A DNA stretch of 64,000 bases, taken from contig CAKOOM010000004.1 of the NCBI GenBank assembly GCA_934098395.1, positions 88,691-152,690 on the forward strand, written 5' to 3'. Of this stretch, positions 43,402 to 51,022 are shown one piece after another. The notes under the pieces were generated by a model. It made no database searches. It saw nothing but the letters and a program-made list of their open reading frames with translations, and had not been told where the DNA came from. The position numbers and the translations under genes are program-made. The stretch's first letter is position 1. Every line of letters starts with the position of its first letter. The DNA is from an uncultured Bacilli bacterium. GTDB taxonomy: Bacteria; Bacillota_I; Bacilli_A; RF39; UBA660.

Positions 43402-43452
43402 AAGTATTTTAGGGCATATCATATATAGATAATAAATAATAATTTATTAATG

Positions 43453-43479
43453 GATCAACAGAAATAGTTGGTCTTTTTT
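43453..43479 (+). terminator. Terminator after dgkA
   Basis: The stem GATCAAC/GTTGGTC (one G-U) and a T-run. Confidence 0.75.
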
Positions 43480-43706
43480 AATAGTTTTGCATATATTTAG
43501 ATTTAATAGAATATACCTAAACATCTATAACATGTTAATGCTCTTATCGGAAAAAGTATAAATATATTTATAGAATTTCAACCTATAAACATAAAAATTA
43601 TAAAAAACTCGTGAAATGATTTATATAATATAGTAATTGATAGAAAAATTGTAAAATTAACGTAAATTGTGTAGAGTTCATGATACTATTTTGATATAAT
43701 GATATT

Positions 43707-43772
43707 ACATTAATTAACTTACCAAGCGTTAATGTTTAAAATTTAAGTCGATAATTTATATTTTTAGGTAAG
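43707..43772 (+). ncRNA. Structured leader RNA with possible pseudoknot
   Basis: The hairpin ACATTAA/TTAATGT (43707-43713 with 43729-43735) has a loop containing CTTACC (43718-43723). This loop is fully complementary to GGTAAG (43767-43772) downstream, so it can form an H-type pseudoknot. It lies between an extended -10 promoter and an intrinsic terminator. No known riboswitch class was recognised. Confidence 0.4.
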
Positions 43773-43789
43773 AAAAATATATCTATTCG

Positions 43790-43822
43790 GAGTATATCCC
43801 TTTTTGGATGTACTCTTTTTTT
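43790..43822 (+). terminator. Attenuator-like terminator directly ahead of the nuclease-like gene
   Basis: A 10-bp stem GAGTATATCC/GGATGTACTC (one G-U) followed by seven or more T. It ends only 6 bp before the AGGAGG ribosome site, so transcription must read through it to express the gene. Confidence 0.8.
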
Positions 43823-43837
43823 GTTAGGAGGTAAAAA

Positions 43838-44587
43838 ATGAATAACGGAATTCAAAATGAACATGAATTTGTACAACTATTTAATGGAAGGTATCTCGAC
43901 GAACTTAAAGAAAAAGAAGTATTTTTTTTGAGGGAACTATTTGGTGAAATTATAGATGGAAATGAGAAAATTATATGTTGGAAAAATAAAATGGTACAAA
44001 AGGCTGATATTTTTATTAAGTATAAGAACTATGTAAAAAGTATTAGTATTAAATGTGGACACAATAACTCTATTCATCAAGAACAAGTACAGGAGTTTAA
44101 AAAGTATTTGAGTGATATAGGCATACCATATAAAATTAGTGATAAATATTTTAGTTATCATTATGGTTATATACTTGATGAAAATGGTAAAAGAGACTTT
44201 TCTAAATTACTTAGTAGTGACGAATATAAAAAGCTTTATCAGAATGATATTGATATTTTTAATAAATATATTAATAAAACTAAAATAATCGTTAGTATGG
44301 TAGATAGATTTATTGTTAGAGGACGTAATTCTAACTTTGACATTGATGCACTTATATGTGGCACTGTAAATGATTATGAGTGGATTACGAAGTATGACAT
44401 ATATGATCTTGTTTTATCAAATAAATACTTGGAGTTAACGTCGCCACATGTTGCTTGTATGACGTTAGGTCCTAAAGGAAGAAATTTGAACTGTAATCCT
44501 CAAAATATGGCAAAGAGATATATTGTATGTGTAAGGTGGAATGATTTAAAAAAAGATATTATTAATTTTAAAAATAATAATTGTTAG
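43838..44587 (+). CDS. Orphan PD-(D/E)XK nuclease-like protein, 249 residues
   Basis: A soluble protein. KADIFIKYKNYVKSISIKCGHNNSIHQEQVQEF (about residues 51-85) has the Asp...Ser-Ile-Lys spacing of a PD-(D/E)XK core, with D53 and K70 as candidate metal and catalytic residues. The C-terminal part has conserved-looking RFIVRGRNSNFDIDALI and SPHVACMTLGPKGRNL. It may be a restriction-type endonuclease without a methylase, or a toxin-like nuclease. It stands alone behind a structured leader and next to a tRNA gene, suggesting horizontal acquisition. Family assignment is uncertain. Confidence 0.55.
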   Translation: MNNGIQNEHEFVQLFNGRYLDELKEKEVFFLRELFGEIIDGNEKIICWKNKMVQKADIFIKYKNYVKSISIKCGHNNSIHQEQVQEFKKYLSDIGIPYKISDKYFSYHYGYILDENGKRDFSKLLSSDEYKKLYQNDIDIFNKYINKTKIIVSMVDRFIVRGRNSNFDIDALICGTVNDYEWITKYDIYDLVLSNKYLELTSPHVACMTLGPKGRNLNCNPQNMAKRYIVCVRWNDLKKDIINFKNNNC

Positions 44588-44667
44588 GATGTGCATTTTT
44601 TAATTTTATTTATATTTAAACTATTTTTTATATGGATAGACGGGGTGACTCACTCATTATGCCCCAT

Positions 44668-44691
44668 AAAAAAACACCTTTTTTGGTGTTT
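44668..44691 (-). terminator. Terminator of tRNA-Gly
   Basis: The stem AACACC/GGTGTT with an A-rich loop and a seven-T run on the minus strand. Confidence 0.85.
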
Positions 44692-44701
44692 GTATTTTCA
44701 A

Positions 44702-44776
44702 TGGAGCAGATGAGGGGAGTCAAACCCCCGTCTCAGCCTTGGCAAGGCCGAATTCTAATCGTTGAACCACATCTGC
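44702..44776 (-). tRNA. tRNA-Gly (GCC), CCA encoded
   Basis: Acceptor GCAGATG pairs perfectly with CATCTGC; discriminator T then CCA. Anticodon loop TTGCCAA with anticodon GCC (44741-44743) on the stem CGGCC/GGCTG. The T-arm GGGGG-TTTGACT-CCCC is present. Confidence 0.96.
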
Positions 44777-44794
44777 GTTTGGTTGTGTAAGTTA

Positions 44795-44822
44795 ATTATA
44801 GCAAAAAATAGGTAAAATGCAA
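44795..44822 (-). promoter_or_regulatory. Promoter of tRNA-Gly
   Basis: TTGCAT (44817-44822), a 16-bp spacer and TATAAT (44795-44800) with extended TGC on the minus strand, 19 bp before the tRNA 5' end. Confidence 0.75.
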
Positions 44823-44877
44823 CCTTTTTTGTAAAATATATAAATTTTTATTGTATAATTAGTTTTAGGTGATTTAT

Positions 44878-46185
44878 ATGTTTGAAAATTTAAGTGATAG
44901 ACTTCAAGGAATTGCACATAAAATTAAAGGATATGGAAAAATTACTGAAGATAATATTTCTGAGATGATGAAGGAAATAAGATTATCTTTACTTGAAGCA
45001 GATGTTAACTATAAAGTAGTTAAAGAGTTTACTAATAATGTTAAAGAAAAGGCATTAGGTGAAGAAGTTAATAAAAGTTTAAATCCTGGTGATTTATTTG
45101 TTAAAATTGTTAGGGATGAATTACAAGAATTACTTGGTGGAGATAGTGCGCCACTTACTATTGATAAAAAGCCTACGATAACAATGTTAGTAGGACTACA
45201 GGGATCTGGTAAAACTACGACTAATGGTAAGTTAGCTAATTTCTTAAGAAAAAAGCATGGAAAGAAACCATTACTTGTAGCTTGTGATGTTTATAGACCG
45301 GCAGCAATCGATCAATTAATACAAATTGGAAAGGAACTTAATATTCCTGTTTACTCAGAAGGAAAAGGTAATCCAGTAGAAATAGCTAAAAATGCTTTAA
45401 AATATGCAAATGATAATGGCTGTGATTACATACTTATTGATACGGCTGGTAGACTTCATATAGATGAGACATTAATGGATGAATTAAAAAATATTAGTGA
45501 AGTAATTAAACCACATGAAACTTTATTAGTAATTGACTCAATGATGGGACAAGATGCAATTAATGTTATTACTGGGTTTAACGATGCACTTAATTTAACT
45601 GGTGTTATTTTAACTAAGTTAGATGGTGATACCCGTGGTGGTGTAGCTTTATCCGTAAGGCATTTAACTAATATTCCTATTAAATTTATTGGTGTTAGTG
45701 AAAAAATGGATGGACTAACTGAATTTCATCCAGATAGAATGGCTAATAGAATTATTGGAATGGGCGATGTAATAAGTTTAGTAGAAAAAGTACAAGATGA
45801 AATTGATGAAAAAGAAGCTGAAAAAGCTGCTAAAAAAATGATGAAGGGTAATTTTGACTTAGAAGATTTTCTTAATCAACTAAATCAAATTAAAAAACTC
45901 GGTCCTTTGGAAAATCTTATTAAAATGATTCCTGGAGCTAAAAAAATGGGAATTGCTGATGCCAAGATTGATCCTAAACAAATGGCTCATATAGAAGCAA
46001 TTGTATTGTCTATGACTCCAGAAGAAAGAAAGAATCCTGATATTATTAAAGCTAGTAGGAAACAAAGGATAGCTAAAGGATGTGGGCTTACGGTTACTGA
46101 TGTTAATAAACTTCTTAACCAGTTTGAAGAAATGAAAAAAATGATGAAGATGTTTAATAATAAAAACTTTAAAATGCCATTTTAA
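44878..46185 (+). CDS. ffh: Signal recognition particle protein Ffh
   Basis: 435 residues from the ATG at 44878 behind AGGTGATTTAT; the GTG nine bases upstream is part of the ribosome site. N domain, then the G domain with GLQGSGKTT near residue 105, DTAGRLH, TKLDGDTRGG, and the Met-rich M domain (about 325-435) that binds signal sequences and 4.5S RNA. The common partner ylxM is absent upstream. The transcript ends at a terminator shared with metK. Confidence 0.97.
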   Translation: MFENLSDRLQGIAHKIKGYGKITEDNISEMMKEIRLSLLEADVNYKVVKEFTNNVKEKALGEEVNKSLNPGDLFVKIVRDELQELLGGDSAPLTIDKKPTITMLVGLQGSGKTTTNGKLANFLRKKHGKKPLLVACDVYRPAAIDQLIQIGKELNIPVYSEGKGNPVEIAKNALKYANDNGCDYILIDTAGRLHIDETLMDELKNISEVIKPHETLLVIDSMMGQDAINVITGFNDALNLTGVILTKLDGDTRGGVALSVRHLTNIPIKFIGVSEKMDGLTEFHPDRMANRIIGMGDVISLVEKVQDEIDEKEAEKAAKKMMKGNFDLEDFLNQLNQIKKLGPLENLIKMIPGAKKMGIADAKIDPKQMAHIEAIVLSMTPEERKNPDIIKASRKQRIAKGCGLTVTDVNKLLNQFEEMKKMMKMFNNKNFKMPF

Positions 46186-46212
46186 AAAGAATTCAGTCGA
46201 TGAATTCTTTTG
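46184..46212. terminator. Bidirectional terminator between ffh and metK
   Basis: A 9-bp perfect stem AAAGAATTC/GAATTCTTT with T-rich tails on both strands, overlapping the metK stop. Confidence 0.85.
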
Positions 46213-47293
46213 TTTTTTCCCATGGAAGATTTAGTTCATTTCTTCCAAAGTGACCATAAATAGCCAATTTATAATATTCGATGTTATATAAATCTAATTC
46301 TTTAATAATATTATCAACATTAAAGTTAAAATGTTGATCGACAAAGTCATATATTTTTTTGATTGGAACTTTATTTGTGTTGAATGTTTCTATATTTATA
46401 TGTATTGGTTGTTCTTTTCCGATTGCATATGCGACAGAAACTTCACAACGATCACATAATTTATTATATACGATATTTTTGGCTACATATCTTGCATAGT
46501 ATGCTCCAGATCTATCAACTTTTGACGGGTCTTTACTGCTGAAACACCCACCACCGACTTTGGCACTTCCACCGTATGTGTCTACGACTATTTTTCTACC
46601 AGTGGTACCACTATCAGCAAACGAGCCTCCTAATGTAAATGTTCCTCCGGTATTTATCATTATCACGGTATTTGAATCAAGATAATTTTTTGGTATTACT
46701 TTTTTAATTATTTCTTCCTTGATATATTTTTTTAATGTATTTAGGGATACATCTTTTTTGTGGGATGATGACACGATTATTGTATCTATTCTTTTTGGTA
46801 TATCATCTTCGTATTCAACAGTTATTTGGCTCTTTCCATCTGGTAATAAGATAGAATTTTTATCTTTTTTTCTTGCTTCAGATAATTTTTGAGTTATTTT
46901 ATTAGCTAATAGAATTGGTAAGGGCATCAATTCTTTTGTTTCGTTGGTTGCATAACCAAACATTATTCCTTGGTCACCAGCTGTTATTTTTTTTCTATTT
47001 ACCGCATTGGATATTTCTTTAGATTGTTTACTTATTTTTGTTATAACTTCATATTCTTCTTCATATCCTATTTCTTTTAGAACTTGTTTAGCTATTTTAT
47101 CATATGATATTTTAGCTTTTGTAGTGGCTTCTCCATAAATAAATATTAAGTTATCTTTTATAGTACATTCTACAGCCATTTTACTTGTTTTGTCTTGTGA
47201 CAAGGCTGTATCTAATATTTTGTCACTAATTTGGTCACAGATTTTATCTGGATGACCTTCTGTTACTGATTCACTTGTAATATATTTTTTCAT
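46193..47293 (-). CDS. metK: S-adenosylmethionine synthetase
   Basis: 366 residues, slightly short for the family. ITSESVTEGHPDKICDQISD at the start, ITAGDQGIMFGYATNET (signature 1) and GGGCFSSKDPSKVDRSGAYYARY (signature 2, P-loop-like). It makes SAM from methionine and ATP. Expression is under a SAM-I riboswitch directly upstream, so SAM shuts off its own synthesis. Ribosome site AAGGAGGAG. Confidence 0.96.
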   Translation of the reverse strand: MKKYITSESVTEGHPDKICDQISDKILDTALSQDKTSKMAVECTIKDNLIFIYGEATTKAKISYDKIAKQVLKEIGYEEEYEVITKISKQSKEISNAVNRKKITAGDQGIMFGYATNETKELMPLPILLANKITQKLSEARKKDKNSILLPDGKSQITVEYEDDIPKRIDTIIVSSSHKKDVSLNTLKKYIKEEIIKKVIPKNYLDSNTVIMINTGGTFTLGGSFADSGTTGRKIVVDTYGGSAKVGGGCFSSKDPSKVDRSGAYYARYVAKNIVYNKLCDRCEVSVAYAIGKEQPIHINIETFNTNKVPIKKIYDFVDQHFNFNVDNIIKELDLYNIEYYKLAIYGHFGRNELNLPWEKTKEFID

Positions 47294-47317
47294 TTACTCC
47301 TCCTTGCTTTTATCAAA

Positions 47318-47340
47318 AGAAAAAAACTCATGAAAGAGTT
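47318..47340 (-). terminator. Riboswitch expression-platform terminator
   Basis: The stem AACTC/GAGTT with a TTTCAT loop and a seven-T run on the minus strand, between the SAM aptamer and metK. Confidence 0.8.
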
Positions 47341-47447
47341 AATGTTTTTATCATTTATCTCTCTCATCGATATTAGCATTACCACCTTACTTTTGCAGGT
47401 TGGTATGAGTTCATAGAGCTAATTCTCTCCCTCATTCTTGATAAAAG
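47341..47447 (-). promoter_or_regulatory. SAM-I (S-box) riboswitch upstream of metK
   Basis: P1 pairs TTTTATCA with TGATAAAA. The core matches the S-box: TCAAGAATGAGGGAGA (kink-turn side), GCTCTATGAAC, CCAACCTGCAAAAG, and AAGGTGGTAATGC. Peripheral stems differ from the Bacillus consensus. With SAM bound, the downstream terminator forms and metK is off. Position and core sequence agree. Confidence 0.88.
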
Positions 47448-47556
47448 TCAATTTAATATTATAATAATATTTTCTATCTGTCAAGATGTTTTGTGTGTTT
47501 TACATAGTCATATTATTTTTTATTACATATTATAAAAATAGATAGGAGGATGAAAA

Positions 47557-47910
47557 ATGTTTTATAACAATGATGATTTAAGACCTGATATGAATTATGG
47601 ATATGGTGATGGAATTGATATTAATATAAACAATAGTAATGTTAATAGCAATACTAATGCTAATCAAAATGTTAATAATAATGATGTTGATGGAATGAAC
47701 TATGGAATGCAATCTGGACCAATTATTGAAGCTGGTAGAGAGAGATGTATTCAAAGAAATATAGTTCATGAAGTTAAACATATTTGCCCTATAAATACTA
47801 AGATTATTAATAATCATATATTTAGACATACTTATCAACCACATTATACTTGTAGTGAAGAAAACGTTGTTACTAATCAACAATGTGGTTCTTGTTGTCA
47901 ATTTAGATAA
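47557..47910 (+). CDS. CotD-like spore coat protein (tentative), 117 residues
   Basis: The N-terminal half is Asn/Asp-rich and low complexity (INNSNVNSNTNANQNV). The C-terminal half has HEVKHICPINTKIINNHIFRHTYQPHYTCSEENV and ends CGSCCQF. The spaced His/Pro/Tyr pattern recalls the inner coat protein CotD, and Cys-rich tails are common in coat proteins. No signal peptide. Strong ribosome site (TAGGAGG). The family call is by eye. Confidence 0.45.
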   Translation: MFYNNDDLRPDMNYGYGDGIDININNSNVNSNTNANQNVNNNDVDGMNYGMQSGPIIEAGRERCIQRNIVHEVKHICPINTKIINNHIFRHTYQPHYTCSEENVVTNQQCGSCCQFR

Positions 47911-47919
47911 TGTTTATTG

Positions 47920-47955
47920 GAAAAAGGAAAAAATAATTCCTTTTTTCTTTTTTAT
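47920..47955 (+). terminator. Terminator of the CotD-like gene
   Basis: The stem AAAAAGGAA/TTCCTTTTT followed by a T-rich tract. Confidence 0.75.
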
Positions 47956-47985
47956 TTTATATAGTAAAATTATATTGGTGATAAG

Positions 47986-48381
47986 ATGAAAGCACTTAAT
48001 ATTAAGGAGCCTTGGGCTTCACTTATTGTAAATGGATATAAAGAGTATGAATTTAGAGGTTGGAAAACTAAATACAGGGAAAAAATTTTAATTCATGCAG
48101 GAATGTCTTTAGAAAGAGATATGGCTAAGAGATTTGATGATTATAATTTGGATTATGGTTTTGGAGAAATAATTGGTGAGTCAGAATTAACAGATTGTAT
48201 ACTAATTACTGAAGAATTTATGGATAATTTAAAAAAGAAAGATCCTTTAGTATATGGTGTAACTGGACATAAAATGACTTATGCTTGGAAGTTAGAAAAT
48301 GTAAAGAAATTTAATAAGAGATATTTTGTTAAGGGAAAACTTAGTCTTTGGGAATTTGATATTGATAATATGGATAAGTAA
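47986..48381 (+). CDS. ASCH-domain protein, 131 residues
   Basis: MKALNIKEPWASLIVNGYKEYEFRGWKTKYREKILIHAG is the ASCH signature: PWAS at the start, K.YE.R.W and IHA. The ASCH fold resembles PUA and is thought to bind RNA or modified nucleosides; some members are ribonucleases or amidohydrolases. Small single-domain protein with a GGTGATAAG ribosome site. No neighbour indicates a specific role. Confidence 0.85.
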   Translation: MKALNIKEPWASLIVNGYKEYEFRGWKTKYREKILIHAGMSLERDMAKRFDDYNLDYGFGEIIGESELTDCILITEEFMDNLKKKDPLVYGVTGHKMTYAWKLENVKKFNKRYFVKGKLSLWEFDIDNMDK

Positions 48382-48453
48382 AGTAATGGTAAAATGTGTT
48401 ATTTTATTTCTTTTTTTTGGTTTATATGCTAAAATACTTTGTGAGGTGTTTGT

Positions 48454-49383
48454 ATGAAGAAATGTGTTGTTATTTATAATCCGAGTAGTGGAAAGAGGGT
48501 AAAATATAAGTTTTTACCTCAATTCGAGACTATTTTAAATGAATATGGTTATGAAGCTAAAATTATTTATACTGAATACCGTGGTCATGCTACTGAAATT
48601 GTTAAGAACTTAGAACATGTTGACTTAGTTCTATCTATTGGTGGTGATGGTACTTTTAATGAATCTGTTACTGGTAATTTTATGCGTAAAGATAGATTAG
48701 TGTGTGCTCATATTCCTTGTGGTACTACAAATGATATAGGTATTATGATGGGTTATGGAAAGAATATGATTAATAATCTTAAGATGACTTTAGATGGAGT
48801 AGTTAAAAATGTAGATATTTGCTTAATTAATGGTAATCCTTTTATCTACGTAGCTGCTATTGGTAAATTTACAAATATACCATATGAAACTCCAAGACAT
48901 TTAAAGAAAAAGATTGGATATCTTGCTTATTTATCTGAGGGAGTTAAATCTTTCTTTGATAAAACTAAATTACATGAAATTGTGTATGAGGTAGATGGTG
49001 TTGTATATAGAGGACTTTTTTCGTTTATCATTATATCTAGTGCTAATAGAATTTCTGGTATTAATAATTTTTATAAGGATGTTAAATTAGATGATAATAA
49101 ATTTGAGGTTTTGTTATGTAATATTTCAAAGAGAAAAGATATTCTTAAAAGTTTATACTTTTTAACAATGTATGATGTACATAAGGTACCTGGCATTTAT
49201 TCTTATAAGACAGATAATTTTAAAATTAAATTTATTGATAATCCTAAGAAGCCATGGTGTATCGATGGGGAAAAATTACCTACGATAGATGATAAGTATG
49301 AAATTACGATAGATCGTAATATTCAAATGATGTTACCTAAAAAAAATATCGATAAGTTATTTGTAGGTAATAAACATGAATAA
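48454..49383 (+). CDS. YegS/DgkB-type lipid kinase
   Basis: 309 residues. NPSSGKR at the N-terminus, the nucleotide-binding GGDGTFNESV near residue 69 and HIPCGTTNDIG near 94 are the conserved DAGK catalytic domain motifs; LYSYKTDNFKI... and WCIDGEKLP mark the C-terminal lipid-binding domain. It probably phosphorylates diacylglycerol to recycle it into phospholipid synthesis. It overlaps yidD by 8 bp. Confidence 0.92.
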   Translation: MKKCVVIYNPSSGKRVKYKFLPQFETILNEYGYEAKIIYTEYRGHATEIVKNLEHVDLVLSIGGDGTFNESVTGNFMRKDRLVCAHIPCGTTNDIGIMMGYGKNMINNLKMTLDGVVKNVDICLINGNPFIYVAAIGKFTNIPYETPRHLKKKIGYLAYLSEGVKSFFDKTKLHEIVYEVDGVVYRGLFSFIIISSANRISGINNFYKDVKLDDNKFEVLLCNISKRKDILKSLYFLTMYDVHKVPGIYSYKTDNFKIKFIDNPKKPWCIDGEKLPTIDDKYEITIDRNIQMMLPKKNIDKLFVGNKHE

Positions 49384-49603
49384 ATTAGCTATTTGGTTAA
49401 TTAAGGAATATCAGAAAATTCCCGGTCCTTGGCATAATTTATGTAAACATCAACCAACTTGTTCTAATTATGCAATTGGAGTATTTACGGAATTTGGTTT
49501 TTGTAAAGGTTTTATTCTTACAGTTAAAAGAATTTTGAAATGTAATTATTTTAGTAAAGGAGGTTATGATCCTATACCTATTAGAAATAATTATCAAAAA
49601 TAG
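49376..49603 (+). CDS. yidD: Membrane protein insertion efficiency factor YidD
   Basis: 75 residues: LIKEYQKIPGPWHNLCKHQPTCSNYAIGVFTEFGFCKGFILTVKRILKCNYFSKGGYDPIP. This is the YidD pattern with Cys in C(R/K)..PTCS.Y and the terminal GGYDP(V/I)P. It assists YidC insertion of membrane proteins. It is usually beside rnpA and yidC; here it is beside a lipid kinase. Confidence 0.93.
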   Translation: MNKLAIWLIKEYQKIPGPWHNLCKHQPTCSNYAIGVFTEFGFCKGFILTVKRILKCNYFSKGGYDPIPIRNNYQK

Positions 49604-49675
49604 TTTTTTAATTCTTTTTTTATATATAATTTTTATTTTATTAATATGTGTGATATAATTATTGTGGAGGTAGGT

Positions 49676-50182
49676 ATGGAGAAGATTAATAAACAACGTA
49701 AGGATTATTTAAATTGGGATGAATATTTTATGGGAATTGCTAAATTATCTGCTATGAGAAGTAAGGATCCTAGTACTCAGGTTGGAGCTTGTATAGTAAG
49801 CAATGATAATAGAATTTTATCCATTGGATATAATGGTACTCCAAATGGGTATGCCGATGATGTTTTTCCTTGGGATAGAAAAGGTGATAGACTTAACACA
49901 AAATACTTATATGTATGTCATGGAGAGATGAATGCAGTACTTAATTACCGTGGTAGTAGACATGAACTTGAAGGAGCAAAAATATATGTGGATTTATTTC
50001 CATGCAATGAGTGTGCTAAAATTATTATTCAATCTGGAATAAAAGAGGTTATATATTCTAGATCATATGATTATGATAATCATAGTGATGAAATGGAAGC
50101 TTCTATCAGGATGTTTAATGCTTGCGGAGTTAAGTTTAGACAAATTGAAGCTAGGGGCAAAAAATTAATTTTGGAGATATAA
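49676..50182 (+). CDS. comEB: Deoxycytidylate deaminase, ComEB-like
   Basis: 168 residues from the ATG at 49676 behind GGAGGTAGGT. Zinc site HGEMNAVLNY (His and catalytic Glu) and PCNECAKIII (two Cys). Also DPSTQVGACIV and NGTPNGYADDVFPW, which are typical of dCMP deaminases. It provides dUMP for thymidylate synthesis. An extended -10 (TGATATAAT, 49651-49659) lies just upstream. Confidence 0.93.
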   Translation: MEKINKQRKDYLNWDEYFMGIAKLSAMRSKDPSTQVGACIVSNDNRILSIGYNGTPNGYADDVFPWDRKGDRLNTKYLYVCHGEMNAVLNYRGSRHELEGAKIYVDLFPCNECAKIIIQSGIKEVIYSRSYDYDNHSDEMEASIRMFNACGVKFRQIEARGKKLILEI

Positions 50183-50194
50183 AATTTAAAAAAC

Positions 50195-50223
50195 TTTACT
50201 TTTTTCAAAAATGGGTATATAAT
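50195..50223 (+). promoter_or_regulatory. Promoter of tRNA-Arg
   Basis: TTTACT (50195-50200), a 17-bp spacer and TATAAT (50218-50223), 19 bp before the tRNA 5' end. Confidence 0.75.
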
Positions 50224-50242
50224 AATTATGCATTTTTGATTT

Positions 50243-50319
50243 GCGCCCATAGCTCAATTGGATAGAGCGTTTGGCTACGGACCAAAAGGTTTGGGGTTCG
50301 AATCCCTATGGGTGCGCCA
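50243..50319 (+). tRNA. tRNA-Arg (ACG), CCA encoded
   Basis: Acceptor GCGCCCA with TGGGTGC (one G-T), discriminator G then CCA. Anticodon loop CTACGGA with ACG at 50277-50279 on the stem TTTGG/CCAAA. The T-arm GGGGTTCGAATCCC is canonical. Confidence 0.97.
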
Positions 50320-50341
50320 TTTTTTATATTATGGAGGATAT

Positions 50342-50635
50342 ATGGGGAAAAGTTTTGAAGACTATTTATTGGACAACTTTGCTAATGATCTTGGTAGTTT
50401 GACTTCTTTAGAAATAGCTTCTTTGAAAAAGGCATTTGATGAATGTCAAAGTTGGATTGTTGCAGAGCAGATGTGTTTGAAAAAAGGTCTTAGTAGCAGT
50501 GATATAGATTTTACTAATGATTTTGAGAAAATTTCTCAAAAACGATTAGAAGCTCAAACAAAACTTAATACGTTGGCAAGAAGTGTTTATAAAAGAGATA
50601 ATGATGTTAATTTAACAAGTGGTTTTAGTAGATAA
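50342..50635 (+). CDS. Hypothetical protein, 97 residues, after tRNA-Arg
   Basis: The start is the ATG at 50342 with ribosome site TGGAGGATAT, 22 bp after the tRNA; the longer reading passes through the tRNA and is false. An all-helical soluble protein (SFEDYLLDNFANDLGSLTSLEIASLKKAFDECQSW...). No family recognised. It is probably on the same transcript as the tRNA and ends at a clear terminator. Confidence 0.7.
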   Translation: MGKSFEDYLLDNFANDLGSLTSLEIASLKKAFDECQSWIVAEQMCLKKGLSSSDIDFTNDFEKISQKRLEAQTKLNTLARSVYKRDNDVNLTSGFSR

Positions 50636-50638
50636 TTT

Positions 50639-50660
50639 AAGCATTTAGATGCTTTTTTAT
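50639..50660 (+). terminator. Terminator after the 97-residue gene
   Basis: The stem AAGCAT/ATGCTT with a TTAG loop and a T-run. Confidence 0.8.
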
Positions 50661-50670
50661 TTTAATTTGC

Positions 50671-50699
50671 TTGTATGTTATAAAAATATATGATATAAT
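50671..50699 (+). promoter_or_regulatory. Promoter of the rimP-nusA-infB operon
   Basis: TTGTAT (50671-50676), a 17-bp spacer and TATAAT (50694-50699) with extended TGA. Confidence 0.8.
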
Positions 50700-50714
50700 T
50701 TAGGTATCTTGACG

Positions 50715-50736
50715 AAGAGTGGCACAAACCACTCTT
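50715..50736 (+). promoter_or_regulatory. Leader hairpin of the rimP-nusA operon
   Basis: A perfect 8-bp stem AAGAGTGG/CCACTCTT with a CACAAA loop, followed by TTATTGTTG. It lies about 30 bp before rimP and could be a weak attenuator, as in rimP leaders of other bacteria. Confidence 0.5.
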
Positions 50737-50767
50737 TATTGTTGATTTAATTTTGAATGGAGGCGTT

Positions 50768-51022
50768 ATGGAAGAGAAAATTAAAAATTTGATTGAGGGT
50801 GAAGTTAATAAGCTAGGAATATCAATTGATAGTGTTACTTATGAAAAAGAGGGAAGTAATTACTTTTTAAGAATTGTTATTGACAGAGACGAAATTATTG
50901 ATATTGATACGTGTGTAGAAGTTACTAATGTTATCAATCCACTACTTGATAGTGTTGATTATATTGATGATAGTTACATACTAGATGTATCTACGAAGGA
51001 AAAAGGTGATAGTAATGAATAG
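50768..51022 (+). CDS. rimP: Ribosome maturation factor RimP, N-terminal domain only
   Basis: 84 residues from the ATG at 50768 (GGAGGCGTT). The N-terminal domain is intact (LGISIDSVTYEKEGSNYFLRIVIDRD...IDTCVEVTNVINPLLD...YILDVST), but the protein ends where the family normally continues with SPG and the C-terminal SH3-like domain. Typical RimP is about 150 residues. The stop overlaps the nusA start by 8 bp, so the shortening looks fixed, not an edge effect. It acts in 30S maturation. Confidence 0.85.
   Translation: MEEKIKNLIEGEVNKLGISIDSVTYEKEGSNYFLRIVIDRDEIIDIDTCVEVTNVINPLLDSVDYIDDSYILDVSTKEKGDSNE

Larger units (their letters stand above)
43402..43837 (+). other. 436-bp gap: dgkA terminator, AT-rich spacer, promoter and structured leader
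   Basis: No ORF of note. From left to right: a terminator at 43453-43479; about 210 bp of AT-rich sequence without visible repeats; an extended -10 (TTGATATAAT, -10 at 43695-43700); a leader of about 130 nt with a hairpin and a second intrinsic terminator just before the next gene. Confidence 0.6.

Noticed and set aside
44642..44665. GGGG...CCCC hairpin after the nuclease-like gene
   Set aside because: Only four pairs close a long loop and no T-run follows on the plus strand; not convincing as a terminator.
47521..47540. A sigma-K-like -10 (CATATTATA) upstream of the CotD-like gene
   Set aside because: No AC element at the needed distance; AT-rich sequence gives such matches by chance.
50258..50635. 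A 125-residue protein starting inside tRNA-Arg
   Set aside because: The first 28 codons read through the tRNA; an ATG with a good ribosome site exists at 50342.
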